Origin: Erythrobasidium yunnanense
Lineage: Eukaryota; Basidiomycota; Cystobasidiomycetes; Erythrobasidiales; Erythrobasidiaceae
Length of the DNA: 64,000 nt
Assembly (NCBI GenBank): GCA_001600175.1
Contig: BCJC01000002.1
Coordinates: 2,701,111-2,765,110 of the forward strand
Direction: 5' to 3'
Below, piece after piece: positions 20,138-30,999 of this stretch (position 1 is the stretch's first letter; each line of letters begins with the position of its first letter). Made by a program: the position numbers and the translations under genes. The notes below the pieces were generated by a model, which did no database searches, was not told the DNA's origin, and was given only the letters and a program-made list of their open reading frames with translations.

Positions 20138-22364
20138 TTATCCCGACGGCGGTGCAGCCGTACCTTCCTTCTTGATCGTAGTCTCTGTCTTGACTGTAGG
20201 CCTGGGTGAAAGCACCACAGGCTCGTCCTCGTCATCGGACGAGCCTATCTCAATGATTTTTCTAGGCCCTTCTTCTTCATCGCTACTAATCTCGACGATG
20301 TCTTGAGCTCTCGCTACTACATGCGTAGGTATGGTCTTCCTAGCGGCGCCGGCTGAATGTGAAGAGGAAGGTCTAGCCGGGGCTACTACTGGTGATTGTA
20401 TTGCAGGAGATTGTGAATAATTTAACGAAGGCGTCTTGAGACGATCTACTTCCTGCGTACTTAAAGGATGCTGCAAGGCGGAATTTTGAGTCTGACTATC
20501 AAATGCAAAAAGTCGAGAATTGGTCGGAGTCGTTCTGACAGATGATGTACCATTTGCACCCTGAGTACCAGGCGAGTGGAGTGGGTCACTTCTTGATCGC
20601 GATACCGAAACCCTGGTTCTATCGAATTGCTCGCGTAGCGGGGAATAGAAGTCGTTTGTCGCTTTTAAAGGCCTAGGAGAATCCTCATCGCTTGCTGGAG
20701 GGGACCCGTAAGGCAGACTCGAAGCTTGCGAGGGCGCTGGCTTCCTTGCCGCCGAACAACGAATCGAGCTTGAGCTCACAGAAGCTCTTCCTTTGCCTTT
20801 GTTGGACCTCGGTCGCGGAGGTGATGAAGAGAGCTCGTCCAGATCATCGTCACTGTCTAACGAGGCAGGTAAAACAGGAAGTCTGTGGGTGCGCTCGGAA
20901 GGTTGGTCTTTGTCGATATCCACTGCCATCGAGTAGTCTTCCCTGTCATCACTCTCGCTAGAATCCTCTATGAGCGCTTCGACCAGCTGGTTAACCGCTT
21001 CGAGGCGTTTGCCATTGCCCGGTATAGGAGCCGTCTTGCGAGGCGGTCGAGTAGAGGCCTCGTCGTCAGAGCTATCCAAACTGCTCTCCTGAGGGTGGCT
21101 TCGCCGCTGCGACGGCTGCCTCTTTCTACCTTTGATGGCTCTGCCAGGCGGCCCTAACTTTTTCTTCGGCTTTGTCTGAGCCTGTGAGCGGTAAAGAGGA
21201 ATTGCAAACAAATTTTCTTTGTCGCTGTCACTGTCCGAGTCGGATGCAGCCACTAAGATAGGTGTAGACTCCGTCTTTCCGGTTGAAGACTTCTTGGCTC
21301 CGCCTGAAGAACGTAGAGGTGGATAGCTGGAAGGAGGTAAAGGAGCATCATCATCTGACTCGGAAGCGGTATCCACAGTGGTCTGGTAGCTTGTAGTCGG
21401 CTTTTTGCCCTTCTCTTTCGGTTGCTTTGCAGGACGACTTGTTGTTCGCGTGCCGTTTGTAGACGGCGGATCCGACGGTAACTTCGACAGAGAAGTAAAA
21501 ACAGATGTATCACTCTCTTCGCTTGCTTCCTCCTTGCGCTTCTTCTCCTCATCGCTCTCTTCTCGCTCTAGCTTTCGTCTCGTTGATTTTCCCATTCGGA
21601 GTCTATGGCGACTGAAGAGCAGTTCCACATTGATACTTGCGGCAGCAAAGGTAAGAATCAGTCGGCTTTGTGAATATAGGAACGCCGCAGAAATCGACAT
21701 ACTTGGGCAGGGTACCTGAGCCGCGATCTTGTTAGGAAATGATACAATTACTGCAGAGCAGCACTCTTACCTCCATGCGGAATGATAACATGGCCAAATA
21801 GCTTGAAGAAATCCTCATCTCGTAGGATGGCCAATTTGACGTGCCTCGGAGTGATACGGTGATTTCCCAATTCTAAGAGCACAGGAGCATTCACGGTTTA
21901 GCTACAAGCTCTCCACCTCTCTAACTGTGAGGCAAGCCCTAGTGAACTCACCGTTCATTTGGTCGATGATCGAGTTCAAGGCCTCTGCAACGAGAACTTT
22001 GTAGGAGAGGGCAGTATGTGTCAGATCAGGCCACAGCAACGTCTGAAAGACATGCTCACATTCGACGCTGGCGGCAGCGTAGACTTGGCAGACACAGATT
22101 AGCTGCCGTATCTCTCGCGAAGCACGGGTCGTACTGGCTGCTGTGGGTGACACTATTTGCGGCACAAGCTGTCGAATGTGACGTGATGTCAGCTCGCTTC
22201 CGGCTCAGACGTGACGGCCTTACTTCTCTTATCGTTCGCTGCGCTTTGCAGACGCTGAAAGTCAGATCGACTGTCACAATGCAACTTGCGTTAAGAGCTA
22301 ATCGCCATATCACGAGCAGGAAAGCTTGACGTCTGTGGGTTATGCACCTTCTGTGTCGAGCCAT
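20138..22364 (-). CDS. Divergent histone H2A with ~485-residue acidic Ser-rich tail
   Basis: Seven or more small exons rebuild an H2A fold. The start is MARHRSVCKAQRTIRELVPQ (a short N-terminus without a Lys-rich tail), then VSPTAAIYAAASVEFLVAE, ALNSIIDQMNELGNHRITPR, HVKLAILRDEDFFKLFG and HVIIPHGGTLPNINVELLF. From VSPTAA onward this aligns without gaps to canonical H2A, including RIxPRH, LAIRxDEE and the docking segment GGVLPNI. Five of six acidic-patch positions are kept (E56, E61, D90, E91 and D at 92; E64 is Asn). All junctions are phase-consistent. From FSRHRLRMGKSTRRKLEREE the frame continues into about 485 disordered residues rich in Ser, Asp and Glu, with basic blocks. Near the end are IVEISSDEEE, IIEIGSSDDEDE, VKTE and IKKE. 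Probably a chromatin protein; its function is unknown. Confidence 0.7.
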
Positions 22365-22825
22365 GACGAGGTTGGGTCTCCTTTCAGTAAGCGGGCAGAG
22401 TCAGCGCAGTTGAAGTAAAGACGACCCGGCAAAGAGGCCAAATTTTCAGCCGCCATTGTGAAGCCATCGAGGGGACTTCTAGGGTAAGGAAGGACAGAGA
22501 TTTGAGGAAGGAAAGCTAGGAGGGACCGCTTGAAGCCAGTTCCGTAATGGCATCGCGCGTCTTCCCAGCTACGCAGCAGGGAAGCAGAAGACTCAGGAAA
22601 CAGTGGAGCTCCTGTATCGACTAGAACATCATCTGCGCGAAACGGAGGTTTCCTTCGAGCAAATGATGTCGGTCTTCTTCGACGGACTTCCCGCAGCGGC
22701 GGCTGAGCAGACTTCCTTCTGCTTAGCTAAAATCATATAATATCAAGATACCAGGATCTGGCCAGCGCTTTATCCAGGCCTTAGGATTTCAAGCCATTCT
22801 TCTCGGGAAAGGCATTGCCAGCAGG
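22365..22825. other. Unassigned region with long open frames on both strands
   Basis: Upstream of the H2A-like gene. A minus-strand frame is open for about 130 codons (roughly 22360-22735), and a plus-strand frame reads KTQETVELLYRLEHHLRETE before a stop near 22740. Neither has a convincing start or a family match, so no gene is called. The promoter of the H2A-like gene must lie here. Confidence 0.35.
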
Positions 22826-23456
22826 ATGCTTAAACAACGACAGCAGCTTCAGCAGGAGGGTTGTGGGTTCTGTCAATGTCAGTGGAAGATATGCAACCGC
22901 GTTGCGCAGAGATCACTGTGAAGAAGCTCGAAGGACAAGACGTGCGCCATCAGCGAGTCTAACATCATTCGGAACTCGCTCAAGAACGATGCTACCACCA
23001 GGCCTGGCTACCACATGATTCTTCTCCACTAGAACCTTTAGCCTAGTATCCGCTGCTTTCGCTGCAGACCCTCCTTCCAAGCCGCCGCGATTCCCCACGA
23101 ACGTCTGGAGCTTTTGCGTCTACGCTGCCTCGTTCATACTTCTCTTACTTGGCGTCCATACCCTTGCAGCACTTCGACCCTGTTCACCTCCCTCGATTTG
23201 GGATCCTCGTTACGACCTAGGACAGACGGCACGAAAGCGTCCACTATCAAAGACCGGAAGCGATACGAACGTCGACCGACAAGTCAGCTCTATGCAGGAG
23301 ATACATTGTATATTTAACGTGCAGAGCGTTCCTGGTCATCGGGAGAGGTCTTTCTCGGGTCGCATATCTGACGATCTTCGTACTGTCACCGTTCCTGCCG
23401 ATTCCACGATAAACATTCCAGCCGTCGAATGTTATACTGATCATCAGCCAGTGTAA
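22826..23456 (+). CDS. Tentative single-pass membrane protein
   Basis: A plus-strand frame open from about 23019 to TAA at 23454-23456 has coding-like codon use. It contains PPSKPPRFPTNVWSFCVYAA, SFILLLLGVHTLAAL (one clear membrane segment), then SPPSIWDPRYDLGQTARKRP and a polar C-terminus ending ECYTDHQPV. It has no ATG before the membrane segment. Splicing from the ATG at 22826 (MLKQRQQLQQEGCGFCQCQW) through an intron of about 115 nt (GTGAAG...CACTAG) would keep the frame. An alternative acceptor at GCTGCAG is also possible. No family is recognised. The second exon is more credible than the first. Confidence 0.35.
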
Positions 23457-23723
23457 GCCGGCCCTGGTATGTGTTGTTTTCGAAGAATTTCGATAACAAC
23501 CGTCCCAAGGAGTTTCACGCACATCTCGCTGCAGTACAAATACCTTCCTGACAGCACCATCTATCTCTTCTTCTTCATTCTCATCTCCATAAGCTACTCC
23601 ATCTCCCTTCCCTTTCCATCTTCACTCTCGGGGCTTCCATTCCAACTATTTACACTCATTCAGTCTAACTCTATACATTCTTTACACACTAAAATACATA
23701 AACCAAAGCTACATCAACCAAAA

Positions 23724-24026
23724 ATGCGCGTCGCAATCTTCCTCTCCGTCTTGGCTTTCCTCGCTACTCCAATTATCGCAAGTGGCACCAGTACTTCCCC
23801 TACCACCTCACCCGACATGGCCAACTGTCAAGACTCTACCGATATGCACTGTGCACAAGGTCCTACGCACAGCACTGGCGATGAACATGCCCACTTCGGC
23901 CACTCGAAAGGCTTTGCTGGTCACCATCTCAAGCAAGCTAGCAGAAGAGACATTGTCGAACGTCAGCAGCACCGAAAGAGAGGTGGTACTCCTGGTCCTT
24001 CTCCATCTGCCCGCTACCGTCAGTGA
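23724..24026 (+). CDS. Small secreted protein with dibasic sites
   Basis: An intronless 100-residue product. A signal peptide MRVAIFLSVLAFLATPIIAS is followed by a Thr/Ser stretch, two cysteines in NCQDSTDMHC, a His-rich middle (GDEHAHFGHSKGFAGHH), then possible Kex2 sites (SRRD, RKRG) and the tail GGTPGPSPSARYRQ. The ATG follows a long pyrimidine-rich then A-rich leader (23560-23723), typical of well-expressed fungal genes. The frame is open far upstream, but that part is low-complexity leader sequence. It could be a wall peptide, effector or peptide precursor. There is no C-terminal CAAX box, so it is not a classical basidiomycete pheromone. Confidence 0.6.
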   Translation: MRVAIFLSVLAFLATPIIASGTSTSPTTSPDMANCQDSTDMHCAQGPTHSTGDEHAHFGHSKGFAGHHLKQASRRDIVERQQHRKRGGTPGPSPSARYRQ

Positions 24027-24737
24027 GCGATTCATGGTGAGTACGACCAGTAACATGCACACAAGGTACAAGACTGAGAGATTATCTAACGCAGATCTCC
24101 TGCTATTGCTTCTCTTTTTACAATTCTGGTACACATCCTTTTGCACCTCAGCCTGTAAGTAATCACGCCCCTCACCATGGCTCCTATGGGCGAATGATGG
24201 CTCAGTCTCACCTATTCGAATAGGTCATGGCCCTTTTCGTAACACTTCACCTTCGTATCTTCTTTCGGCGATGTTTTATTAGCTAGCCCACCTCAGGCCT
24301 ATACAAAAATCGATAGTCATATCGCTTCTCTGCCTTTACCCTTCACCTTTCCAGGAGTAGCTGTTGTCATTTACACACCTTTAACTGCCATCACTCTAGG
24401 CTTTCGGCAATCCATTGTGGCTATCACGCTCGAACCTTTGCGGGTTAAATCACTAATGCGTGCCTGCATTGCTTTGCGTACAAGCGCTGCCTTCGCCCTC
24501 GAATACAAAGAAACCTGTAAGTAACTATAGAACAAAGAAAACGACGACGAAGGAGGGCTGAAGGTCTGGCTAAAAGTGTGTATCCTTTTCGTTTTGGGAG
24601 GAGTCGGCTGACTGAAGACTGATTCCTTTGGCCATTAATACAGAAGTATGAATGTGTCTAGCTGCGATTAGGACGGGTATCTAGTATATTCCTCGCTTTT
24701 ACTGATTACGTGATGCCATGAACCGATTTTGCAGGGA
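24027..24737. other. Convergent 3' intergenic
   Basis: About 0.7 kb between the converging secreted-protein and eIF4G genes, AT-richer than the flanks. Several GTAAGT/GTGAGT-like strings occur just after 24027 but no further exon is convincing. Confidence 0.4.
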
Positions 24738-27700
24738 CTAGCTCTGTGTAGGAATGAGATGAGCGTGAGAAGTGATAAACTCAGATCGAGAAACTTACAG
24801 AAGAATTCGCCTTCTCCCATGCCGACTTGAAGTCTTCCTGGATACCCTCCAGATTCTCCTCATTGCTGACCATAGATTGTTGGAGGATCGCAAAGTCTTC
24901 GTCCGACAAGTCGGCAGCAGCCATGAGGTTGGCAGTGTTGCTATATGCTTTTGGCGCATCTGTAGCGATGTCCTCGAGATCTGTGACGGTCGGCACGAAT
25001 GCTTCTCTAAACATCGCTGCGGGAACGATACTCGCGGAAGCGACAGCCTCGAAGAGATTGACGACGGCATCAACGTCTGCTGCCTTTCCGTCGACAACCT
25101 TGACGATAAATGCTTTGACAAGCTCGCCACGGTGTTGTTCAGGCAGATCAGAGAAGGTTGCTTTGCCCTCTTCGATGTTCCGCACTCCAAGATACTCCTT
25201 GACGGAGTTCTCGATAGATCGCTTGGTAGCTTCGTCCATCTCGCCAGATGCTTCCTCAACAACTTCTCCTTCTTCAGCTTCACCTTCCGCCTCGTCTTCG
25301 GCGGCCGCTGGTGCTTCAGTGGCGTCCTCGGTACCGCTGACTGTCCTAGGCTTGAGTTTAAGAGGTACACGCTGTGGCTTATCTTCTGCAGCAGGTGGAG
25401 AGAGCGGCTCAGCAGCACCTTCGTCCAGCAGAGCGAAAGGATTGCTGGGTCCAGGCGCTGCTTCCTTGACAGCCTGTTTGCCTTGACCACGGACGTAACC
25501 CGGTGCCAAAGCAGGAGAGCCGCTTGTAGACCGTATCTTTCCAAGTTGCGAAAGATCGCCAGCACGCGCTTGCGGTCTCGGTGCTGCCTGTGCTGCTTGC
25601 CAACCGTCTGGGCCAGGTCCTTCTCGCCCTTGACCGCGTCTTGATCCTCCTCGCTCCATTCCCATGTTGCGCGGTGGTAGACCTCTGCCTTGACTGGCAG
25701 TGCGTCGACTCTCTTCCTCCTTCTCTCGAACGTTCTGGATGACATCAGCATCAGTCAAGTTCTTTTGTCCGTCGGGCAGGACAGCGAAACGCTTACGTCT
25801 TTGTGGATGTCGGCAATCGACTTGGGACCGGCTGGTCCTGCTCTCTGCTTCCATCCATTCTTGCGGGTATCCATTAAGTCCAAGATCATAAACTCTAAAC
25901 GGCTCGGTACGCAGTGGTTTGCGACGATCTGCTTGAGGCGTTCGAAGTAGATGTTCATGTACTTCGCACTGGTGTCTTTACCTTCGTCCAATTGCCTGCC
26001 AACAGTAAGAAGAAGTTTGCAGAGCGACTCGATATCTTCCTCTTCCGGAGTGTCGACGTTAGCAATGAGCTTCTTGATGCACTCGTGCATAATCTTCTCC
26101 TTGAGCATCTGAATCCTGTAGAGTTCTCCGATGAAGCGCACAAGACCCAGACCTCGTCGCTTGGCCTTTTCTGCAGCGTAGTACTCGTCCGAGAAATCGA
26201 CACCCTTGACGGCGGTCTCTTTATCGACACCAGCAGCCTCTCCTTCCTTCTCAGCCGTCTCGCGCTTGGCTTTATCATCTGCAGCTTTCGACTTTGCTGC
26301 AGCTGTGGCTGATTCCTTCTGTGCCCAACCCTTCTCGTAGTCTTGTTGACATCTAGTGAGCAGATAACGCCTGAAAAGTCGACCGCCCGTAGCAGGTTGA
26401 CCATTGGCTTCGAGAAGACTATGGTCCGTAACTTCTGCTGAGACTTTGGCGGAAAGGAACAGACACAGCTTGGCGTATACCTCGGACCAGGTTTGTTCAT
26501 CGGTAGCTTTTTCGAAGATAAGCGCAATGACCTGCTTGAGTATCCGTCCGTCTTGTTCTTGAACAGACTTGTCAGCCCATGCTAGGATCTGTTTGCTGAT
26601 AGAGTCGAAGTTCTCGATCGTAAGCTTGTTGAGCAAGGCCTTGACCTTACGCTCGACGAATTCGGGAGCAGTCTCATCTTGTGCTGCGTTTCGAGAGCTT
26701 CCTCCAGCTTGTACAGACGGTGTCCACCTATTCTCACTCATCTCAAGTGGCACAAGATCGCTAGCGGGGATTGTCGGAGCAGAAGGAGGTGCACGACCTT
26801 GCGGTCTGCGGGATCCGCGCCCGCTGCTTCTATCAGCACCGCGTCCACTGCTTCCTCCCATCGGTATACCGCCTCCGAATCCACCTGCAGCACTTGGTGT
26901 GCGAGCCATTGAACCAGGACGACCAGGTAGACCACCTGCATTCGCAGTTGCTTGAGCGAAGCGTTGTTCGGATGTAAGTCCAGTAGCGGGGACGCCCGAA
27001 AAGTTGCCCATGCCGGCAAATCCTGTCGAGACAGCTCTGTTGAAGTTGGGTGGTCCGCGACCGGCGAGGGGAGTGGAAGGTACAGACCCTTGACGAGACT
27101 TGCCGCCGTAAGAAGCAGATCTTGGGATGGGTACTCCTCCTGCACCACCTGAACCTTCATCGGTCATACCGATAGCTTCGAGAGATGGTAGCTGTTCAGG
27201 CTTCTCTTTGCAGACAGCCATGAACTGCAGAAGGAAATCTCGGTCATAGCGGAACTTTCCAGGCTTCGCCTTCGCGTTCAGCGCTGGTTGAGGAGACCTG
27301 ACAGAGTCTGGATAGGGAACGACTGAAAGGTCCTCGATTCTGCGAGCTTGACTCAGAGCAGAGCCTGGTGCGACAATGCTATCGCTAGATACGCCATGCT
27401 TTGCGGCGGCAGAGAGATCGAGAGGTTCAGGAGCAGTTCGTTTCGTGGCAGATGGGGCGTTGATGTCGTTGGAAAAGCTCGCAGGAACGGAGGAATCATC
27501 GGCTGAAGTCTGAGATGGCTCTCGTGTAAGGGAAGCGGAAGGTGTCGAGGGTTGTGCCTGATCTTCTTTCAATTCGTCAGCTTTCGACTGGGCTGCAGCC
27601 TCATCGATGCGTTTCTGCTCCGCCTCAGCGGCCTGACGAGCTGCCTCTTCTTCCTGAGCCTTAGCTTTATCGCTTTCCTCCTTCTCCTTGGCAGCCTTGT

Positions 27701-30217
27701 CCTCGGCTTCCTTCTCTTCGCGCACCCGTTTCGCCTCAGCTTCTTGCTGTCGCAATTGCTCATCGAGCTGTTGCTTCTCCCGCTCTTCGCGCTCTTTCTG
27801 ATCCTTATCTTCCTGCTCATTCTTCGCCTTTTCTGCTGCGGCATCAGCGGCTGCCTTCTCCTCGGCTGCTTTAGCTTCCGTCTGTGCCTTTTCTTTCGCA
27901 GCTTTCTCGTCGGCAGCCTTCTTCTCCTCAGCTGCTTTAAGTGCATCAGCATCCTTCTTGTCTTGCGCCGCCTTGTCGCTCATCTCGGTTGCAGGTTTGT
28001 CCTTCTCCTTGTCGGCGGGTGCAGCGTCTTTCGGCGGCGGCTTCTTGATAGCAATCGCCTTGGAGACGGGTTTAGCGATAGAGACACCAGCCATCTGCCT
28101 TGGAGGACCGAAGCTGAAGGTAGGCGCGCCAGCATTGAGGCCGGCACTCGGTGGAGGACTTGACATAGACGAAGGTGTGAATGCTGGAGCGTGGGCAGAG
28201 CTTGGGGTGAAGTGTGAAGGCGTAGACGGTCCATGATGCATTGATTGACCGAAAGAGGGAGTGTGGACGTGCGAAGGTGTAGATGGATGGCGGAAGTGTG
28301 CTGAAGGGATAGAGGCGTGGGAAGGAGTTGGAGAAGCTATTCCTGCTGAAGGAGCGGGCGTTGTAGCACTCGAATGTGTTGGGTCTCCACTTTGAGTGGT
28401 TGTACTAGCTCCAGGTGTGAAGGAGCCACTTCCAGTAGTAGAAAGAGATGGTCGCATTGAAGGAGCTGGGCTGGAAGGCGTCGACATGCCACTTTGCGAG
28501 CTATGTTGCTGAAGCATAGATGGACGATGTTGAGAACCAGGCGCTTGCTGGCCTTGCTGATAGTACTGAGGAGGATAAGCGCCTTGAGGAGCATAGCCGT
28601 AGTAGCTTCCTGGATATTGCTAGATGCAAGGCAATTCACAAGGTCAGCGATCTGGCACCTCGGTTCTTATATAACAGACTTGAAACGTACTCCATAGGCC
28701 GGTTGAGGGTATCCCTGCTGTTGATAGTATGGCATTCCAGCGGCCTGGGCTGGCGCGATTCGCGGTGACTGAGCCTGCATAGATCGTGTATGCTGATGGC
28801 CCAACCCAGAAGGCTGGCGGTTGATATATGGACCTTGCGCTTGCTGCTGTGGAGTCGGTTGCGACGCAGGACCGCCTGGCTGATTCCTCTGCTGGTTAGG
28901 ACCGCCTGGCTGTCCACCGTTCATGACGATACCGTTAGGCTTGTTGTATGGAGAGTTTGGCACGAAGCCAGCTTGAGCGGGCGAGCCATATCCAGAGCTT
29001 GCGAAAGAGGGAGTCTGAGGCAAGCCAGCGCCAGGGTAACCGGGATAGCCCTGAGGCATTGGCTGACCGGGTTTGCCTAAATTCGACGACGCTGAAGGCG
29101 AAAACGGTCTGGCACCACCTTGCATAAACTGCTGTTGATGAGGGGTGCCTTGCATAGGAAGTTGAGCTGCCATATTCCTTGGTGACATAGCGGCAGTGGT
29201 CGCGTTGTCATATGTTGACGCTCGTCTTGACGAAGCAGAAGACGGCGGTTGCTGATTCGCATTCGCGGAAGCGGGACTGGAAGAGTGCAGGGTCTGCGTT
29301 TGAGGAGCTGCTAGTCGGCCGGACGAAGCAGAGGGAGCGGCATTGGCGGTCTCTTTGGTGGGAGATGCTTCAGGAGACCCACCTCCTCCTTGGAAGAAGG
29401 AGTTCATGTCTAGACTGGCTGGATCGAAAGTCGGTGCTGCTGCAGCAGGAGGAGCAGCGGAGGCTGTCTCCACAGCTTTGCCAGCATTGCTTGCATTCCC
29501 AGATGGAGAGTTACGTCCTGGAGTTCCAGCAGCTGAAGATGCTTGTGTTGCAGGGAGAGATCCAAAGGACATGTTCTTGCCACTGACCGAGCTTGCAGGT
29601 GTTGAGGCTTGAGCTGGCGTGGACGAAGCCAACGAAGAAGCATCGCTGGCGTTGCCGAACTTGACAGATGAAGCTGCAGATGGTGCGACTTCAGTATGAA
29701 AGATGCGAAAGAGAGAAAAGCAGAGCCAAGCATTAGTCAATTTGCCGGTTAAAGCTATCGCGAAAGTAGACTGACCGTTCTTCCCAGGAGCGGACTTGTT
29801 GCTGGAAGCAGTCGCAGCAGCGTCTGCTACAGGCGCCTTCTTATTCTGAGCTACCGAAGCTTGCGCAGGTGCTCCACTCGCTGAGGGCTGTCGATTTCCG
29901 GAGCTGCCTCTCCCGGCAGGACCAGAAGGGTTCAGAGGCTGTTGCGAAGCATTTTGAGACGCGGCGGCGGGCGTTCCAGCTGGTGGTGCCCGATTATTTG
30001 CGCCTGCAGCGATTTTTGCCCAGTTTGAAGCTGCAGGACCGGGGCTTGGGTTGTTTGAGGAAGACAGGTTGTTCGAAGCTGCACCAGCAGAGCTCGATGC
30101 AGACGACGCTCCGTTCACTTTCTGAGGAGCGGCGGCAGCAGACGAAGCACCGGATGACGATTTGGCGTTGCTGGACGAGGACAAACTGGCTTGCTGATTT
30201 GCGGGAGTTCTACTCAT
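24738..30217 (-). CDS. TIF4631: Translation initiation factor eIF4G
   Basis: Scaffold of the cap-binding complex eIF4F in the cytoplasm, linking eIF4E, eIF4A, eIF3 and poly(A)-binding protein. The N-terminal 500 residues are Ala/Ser/Asn-rich, then Gln/Tyr/Pro-rich (YYGYAPQGAYPPQYYQQGQQ). A long Glu/Lys/Ala coiled coil follows. The eIF4E-binding motif is KFRYDRDFLLQFMAVCKEKP (YxxxxLL, near 27250). The MIF4G domain begins at ERKVKALLNKLTIENFDSIS and runs to FMILDLMDTRKNGW. Arg/Gly-rich sequence leads to a C-terminal MA3 domain (SVKEYLGVRNIEEGKATFSD, FIVKVVDGKAADVD). An intron of a multiple of three without a stop lies near 29685-29772. At the 3' end a GTAAGT...ACAG intron would end the protein NSSS at 24738-24740; unspliced, it ends SVSFSI at 24781. 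One of the largest genes here. Confidence 0.93.
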
Positions 30218-30999
30218 TTAACAGTAGACTTTGTAAAGGAGCGAGCACCTTCTTTCGCGATACGTTGCTCCCTAGAGAATAGGATTTGATGGTAAATCTG
30301 GGCGAGATCGGCTCGCAGAACTGAAGCCAGGGAAGTAAGGCGTACAGGCAGAGACAAACTGCTTGAAACCTGCATAACAATCAGCTCTTACATCCTCCTG
30401 CGCCGGACGCTGCTGCGTTTCTCACCTTTTCTCTTCGCTTTTTTGAAGCTTTTCGTGCTCAAGCTGCTGAAATCAGGCGACCTTTCGAGCCGGCCAGAAC
30501 CAGAGTCGCAGATTTGTTGTAGAGCTAACTCTGTAGCAGAAACCAGATTTTCGCAGTATCCCGAGGTGAATCGGGCTGCGAGAATTGGCAGAATTGGGAC
30601 AAGAACGAAACCCAGAGCTGCAAGCTGGACTGTAGCCGTCTCTCGCGTAAAGAGCGTTCTAAAGCTGAGGAAAGTGGAATGATAGCTACTGGTAGCTTAA
30701 GGCTCCAGTATATCAGTGTCACCTTGCGAATGGCGCTGCCTTTTGCCGAAGATCCTGACAATGGGTTCGCCTGGTCTGTCCGTTCGGGAAGGCAAGACTT
30801 CTTTCGCTGAATTGACGATGAGAGCTTAAGGTACCCAAGATGCTTCTCTATGCATGACGCTATGTCTACAAGGCATCCACATCACATCGACATCGCGTCG
30901 CACCCGTCTTCCACTGTGTCTAACAGCAGAATCCCATGATCCCTACCTGTAGGTTCTGTACTGCTCTATTTCTCATGATTAGAAGGGATGCCCGCACTT
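30218..30999. other. Intergenic, eIF4G promoter side
   Basis: About 0.8 kb between the eIF4G start and the stop of the next minus-strand gene. Only short frames occur. It probably holds the 5' leader and promoter of eIF4G. Confidence 0.4.

Noticed and set aside
24772-25644. 290-codon plus-strand frame
   Set aside because: Exactly antisense to the eIF4G MA3 domain, where codon bias leaves the opposite strand open.
27552-28163. Plus-strand frame very rich in Leu/Phe, resembling a membrane protein
   Set aside because: It is the antisense of the Glu/Lys/Ala coiled coil of eIF4G; the hydrophobicity is a mirror artefact.
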